Shown here piece after piece: positions 6,061 to 6,705 of a stretch of 6,705 bases of DNA (position 1 is the first letter of the stretch; each line of letters starts with the position of its first letter). A program made the position numbers and the translations under genes. The stretch covers positions 1 to 6,705 of the forward strand of contig JAQUQA010000036.1 of the NCBI GenBank assembly GCA_028716305.1. Direction: 5' to 3'. The stretch is from Candidatus Omnitrophota bacterium (GTDB lineage Bacteria > Omnitrophota > Gorgyraeia > Gygaellales > Profunditerraquicolaceae). The notes below the pieces were generated by a model that worked only from the letters and a program-made list of their open reading frames with translations, was not told the DNA's origin and made no database searches.

Positions 6061-6705
6061 CTACGCTCTTGGATGCGCCTTGTCATAGACGCTCTTCAGC
6101 TTTTCAGTAGTCAGATGCGTGTAAATCTGGGTCGTGGAAAGGTTAGCGTGGCCCAAAAGCTCCTGCACGCTCCTTAAATCTGCGCCATGATTCAAAAGAT
6201 GCGTGGCAAAGGAGTGCCGCAGGGTGTGCGGCGAGATCCCATCCCTGAGGCTGGCCAGGCGCAGGTATTTTCCCACCGCGTCCCGGATACCCCTGGTAGT
6301 AATCCGCCTGCCGTTCTTATTCAGGAATACCGCCCGTTCCTCTTTTTTTCTTAGCTCCAGGTAGTTCCTGATCGCCCTGATGGCATGGTCCCCGATGGGA
6401 ACCAGGCGCTCCTTCTTGCCCTTGCCCATCACCTTGAGCGTGCCGGTAATCAGATCCATATCCTCGATATTCAGTCCGGCCACCTCGGAAATACGCATCC
6501 CGGTAGAATAGAATGTTTCGATAATTGCCTTATTGCGTAACCCCAGCTCGTCCCGGCCGTCTTTTAACACCACAGAGTCGATCAGCCTGATCACCTCTTC
6601 CTCGGTCATGAACTGCGGAAGATGCTTGTCCAGTTTCGGGCTGGAAAGCGAAAGTATCGGGTTGGTCTTTAACAGCCCTTCCCGCGTCAGGAATTTAAAG
6701 AACGA
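6061..6705 (-). CDS. xerC: Site-specific tyrosine recombinase XerC/XerD, 5' end outside the window
   Basis: The frame is open to the right edge. 214 residues are visible, of about 300 usual for the family, and the Met at 6609 is internal: the 32 codons before it (SFFKFLTREGLL...NP...PKLDKHLPQF) are typical Xer sequence joining the N-terminal and catalytic domains. Numbered from that Met, all six catalytic residues are present with XerD-like spacing: R39 (GMRISE), K63 (GKGKKERLVP), H128 and R131 (HTLRH), H154 (LLGHANLS) and the nucleophile Y163 (TQIYTH). The protein ends in the family tail AHPRA. Xer recombinases resolve chromosome dimers at dif. STTQIYTHL and VYDKAHPRA lean to XerC over XerD, but the assignment is uncertain, and an integrase of a mobile element is unlikely given the HPRA end and housekeeping neighbours. 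No dif site was recognised. It lies upstream of waaA in the same direction. Confidence 0.93.
   Translation of the reverse strand, partial: SFFKFLTREGLLKTNPILSLSSPKLDKHLPQFMTEEEVIRLIDSVVLKDGRDELGLRNKAIIETFYSTGMRISEVAGLNIEDMDLITGTLKVMGKGKKERLVPIGDHAIRAIRNYLELRKKEERAVFLNKNGRRITTRGIRDAVGKYLRLASLRDGISPHTLRHSFATHLLNHGADLRSVQELLGHANLSTTQIYTHLTTEKLKSVYDKAHPRA

Noticed and set aside
6061..6609. A complete 182-residue recombinase starting at the Met at 6609
   Set aside because: The 32 codons upstream are open and match conserved Xer sequence, so the gene continues past the right edge.

Overview
The window is a block of envelope genes from a Gram-negative bacterium, all read on the minus strand. In transcription order (right to left) it holds a XerC/XerD tyrosine recombinase (5' end outside the window), Kdo transferase waaA, lipid A 4'-kinase lpxK, a fused LpxL-type acyltransferase/ELM1-like protein, and a fused GT4/GT9 glycosyltransferase (3' end outside the window). 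Genes are of balanced base composition, while the gaps are very AT-rich or built of repeats. The organism makes Kdo-containing lipid A. The fused genes, weak Shine-Dalgarno signals and heptamer-rich gaps resemble what I recall of uncultivated PVC-type lineages such as Omnitrophota. That placement is a guess from gene style, not shown by the sequence.

Layout: 6061-6705 recombinase; 5956-6060 a gap filled by a long hairpin of 8-bp repeats with a strong but distant AGGAGG; 4660-5955 waaA; 4467-4659 a gap filled by a large imperfect palindrome of 7-bp repeats; 3381-4466 lpxK; 1487-3427 acyltransferase-ELM1 fusion, overlapping lpxK by 47 bp; 1431-1486 a gap made of eight heptamers; 1-1430 GT4-GT9 fusion, which stays open to the window edge.

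Pathway logic: LpxK phosphorylates the disaccharide to lipid IVA, WaaA adds Kdo, and the LpxL-type domain adds a secondary acyl chain to the Kdo-bearing intermediate. The GT4 and GT9 domains then probably add core sugars, with the GT9 part related to heptosyltransferases. Two neighbouring genes are head-to-tail fusions of proteins that are normally separate, so six predicted envelope activities sit on four polypeptides.

The least ordinary signal is non-genic. Five different degenerate tandem repeats with a period of 7-8 bp, each with its own core word, sit in every gap, in the 3' end of waaA and in a loop of lpxK. Two of them form long inverted repeats. One of these may bring a remote Shine-Dalgarno close to the waaA start; another places a non-multiple-of-three repeat inside the lpxK reading frame.
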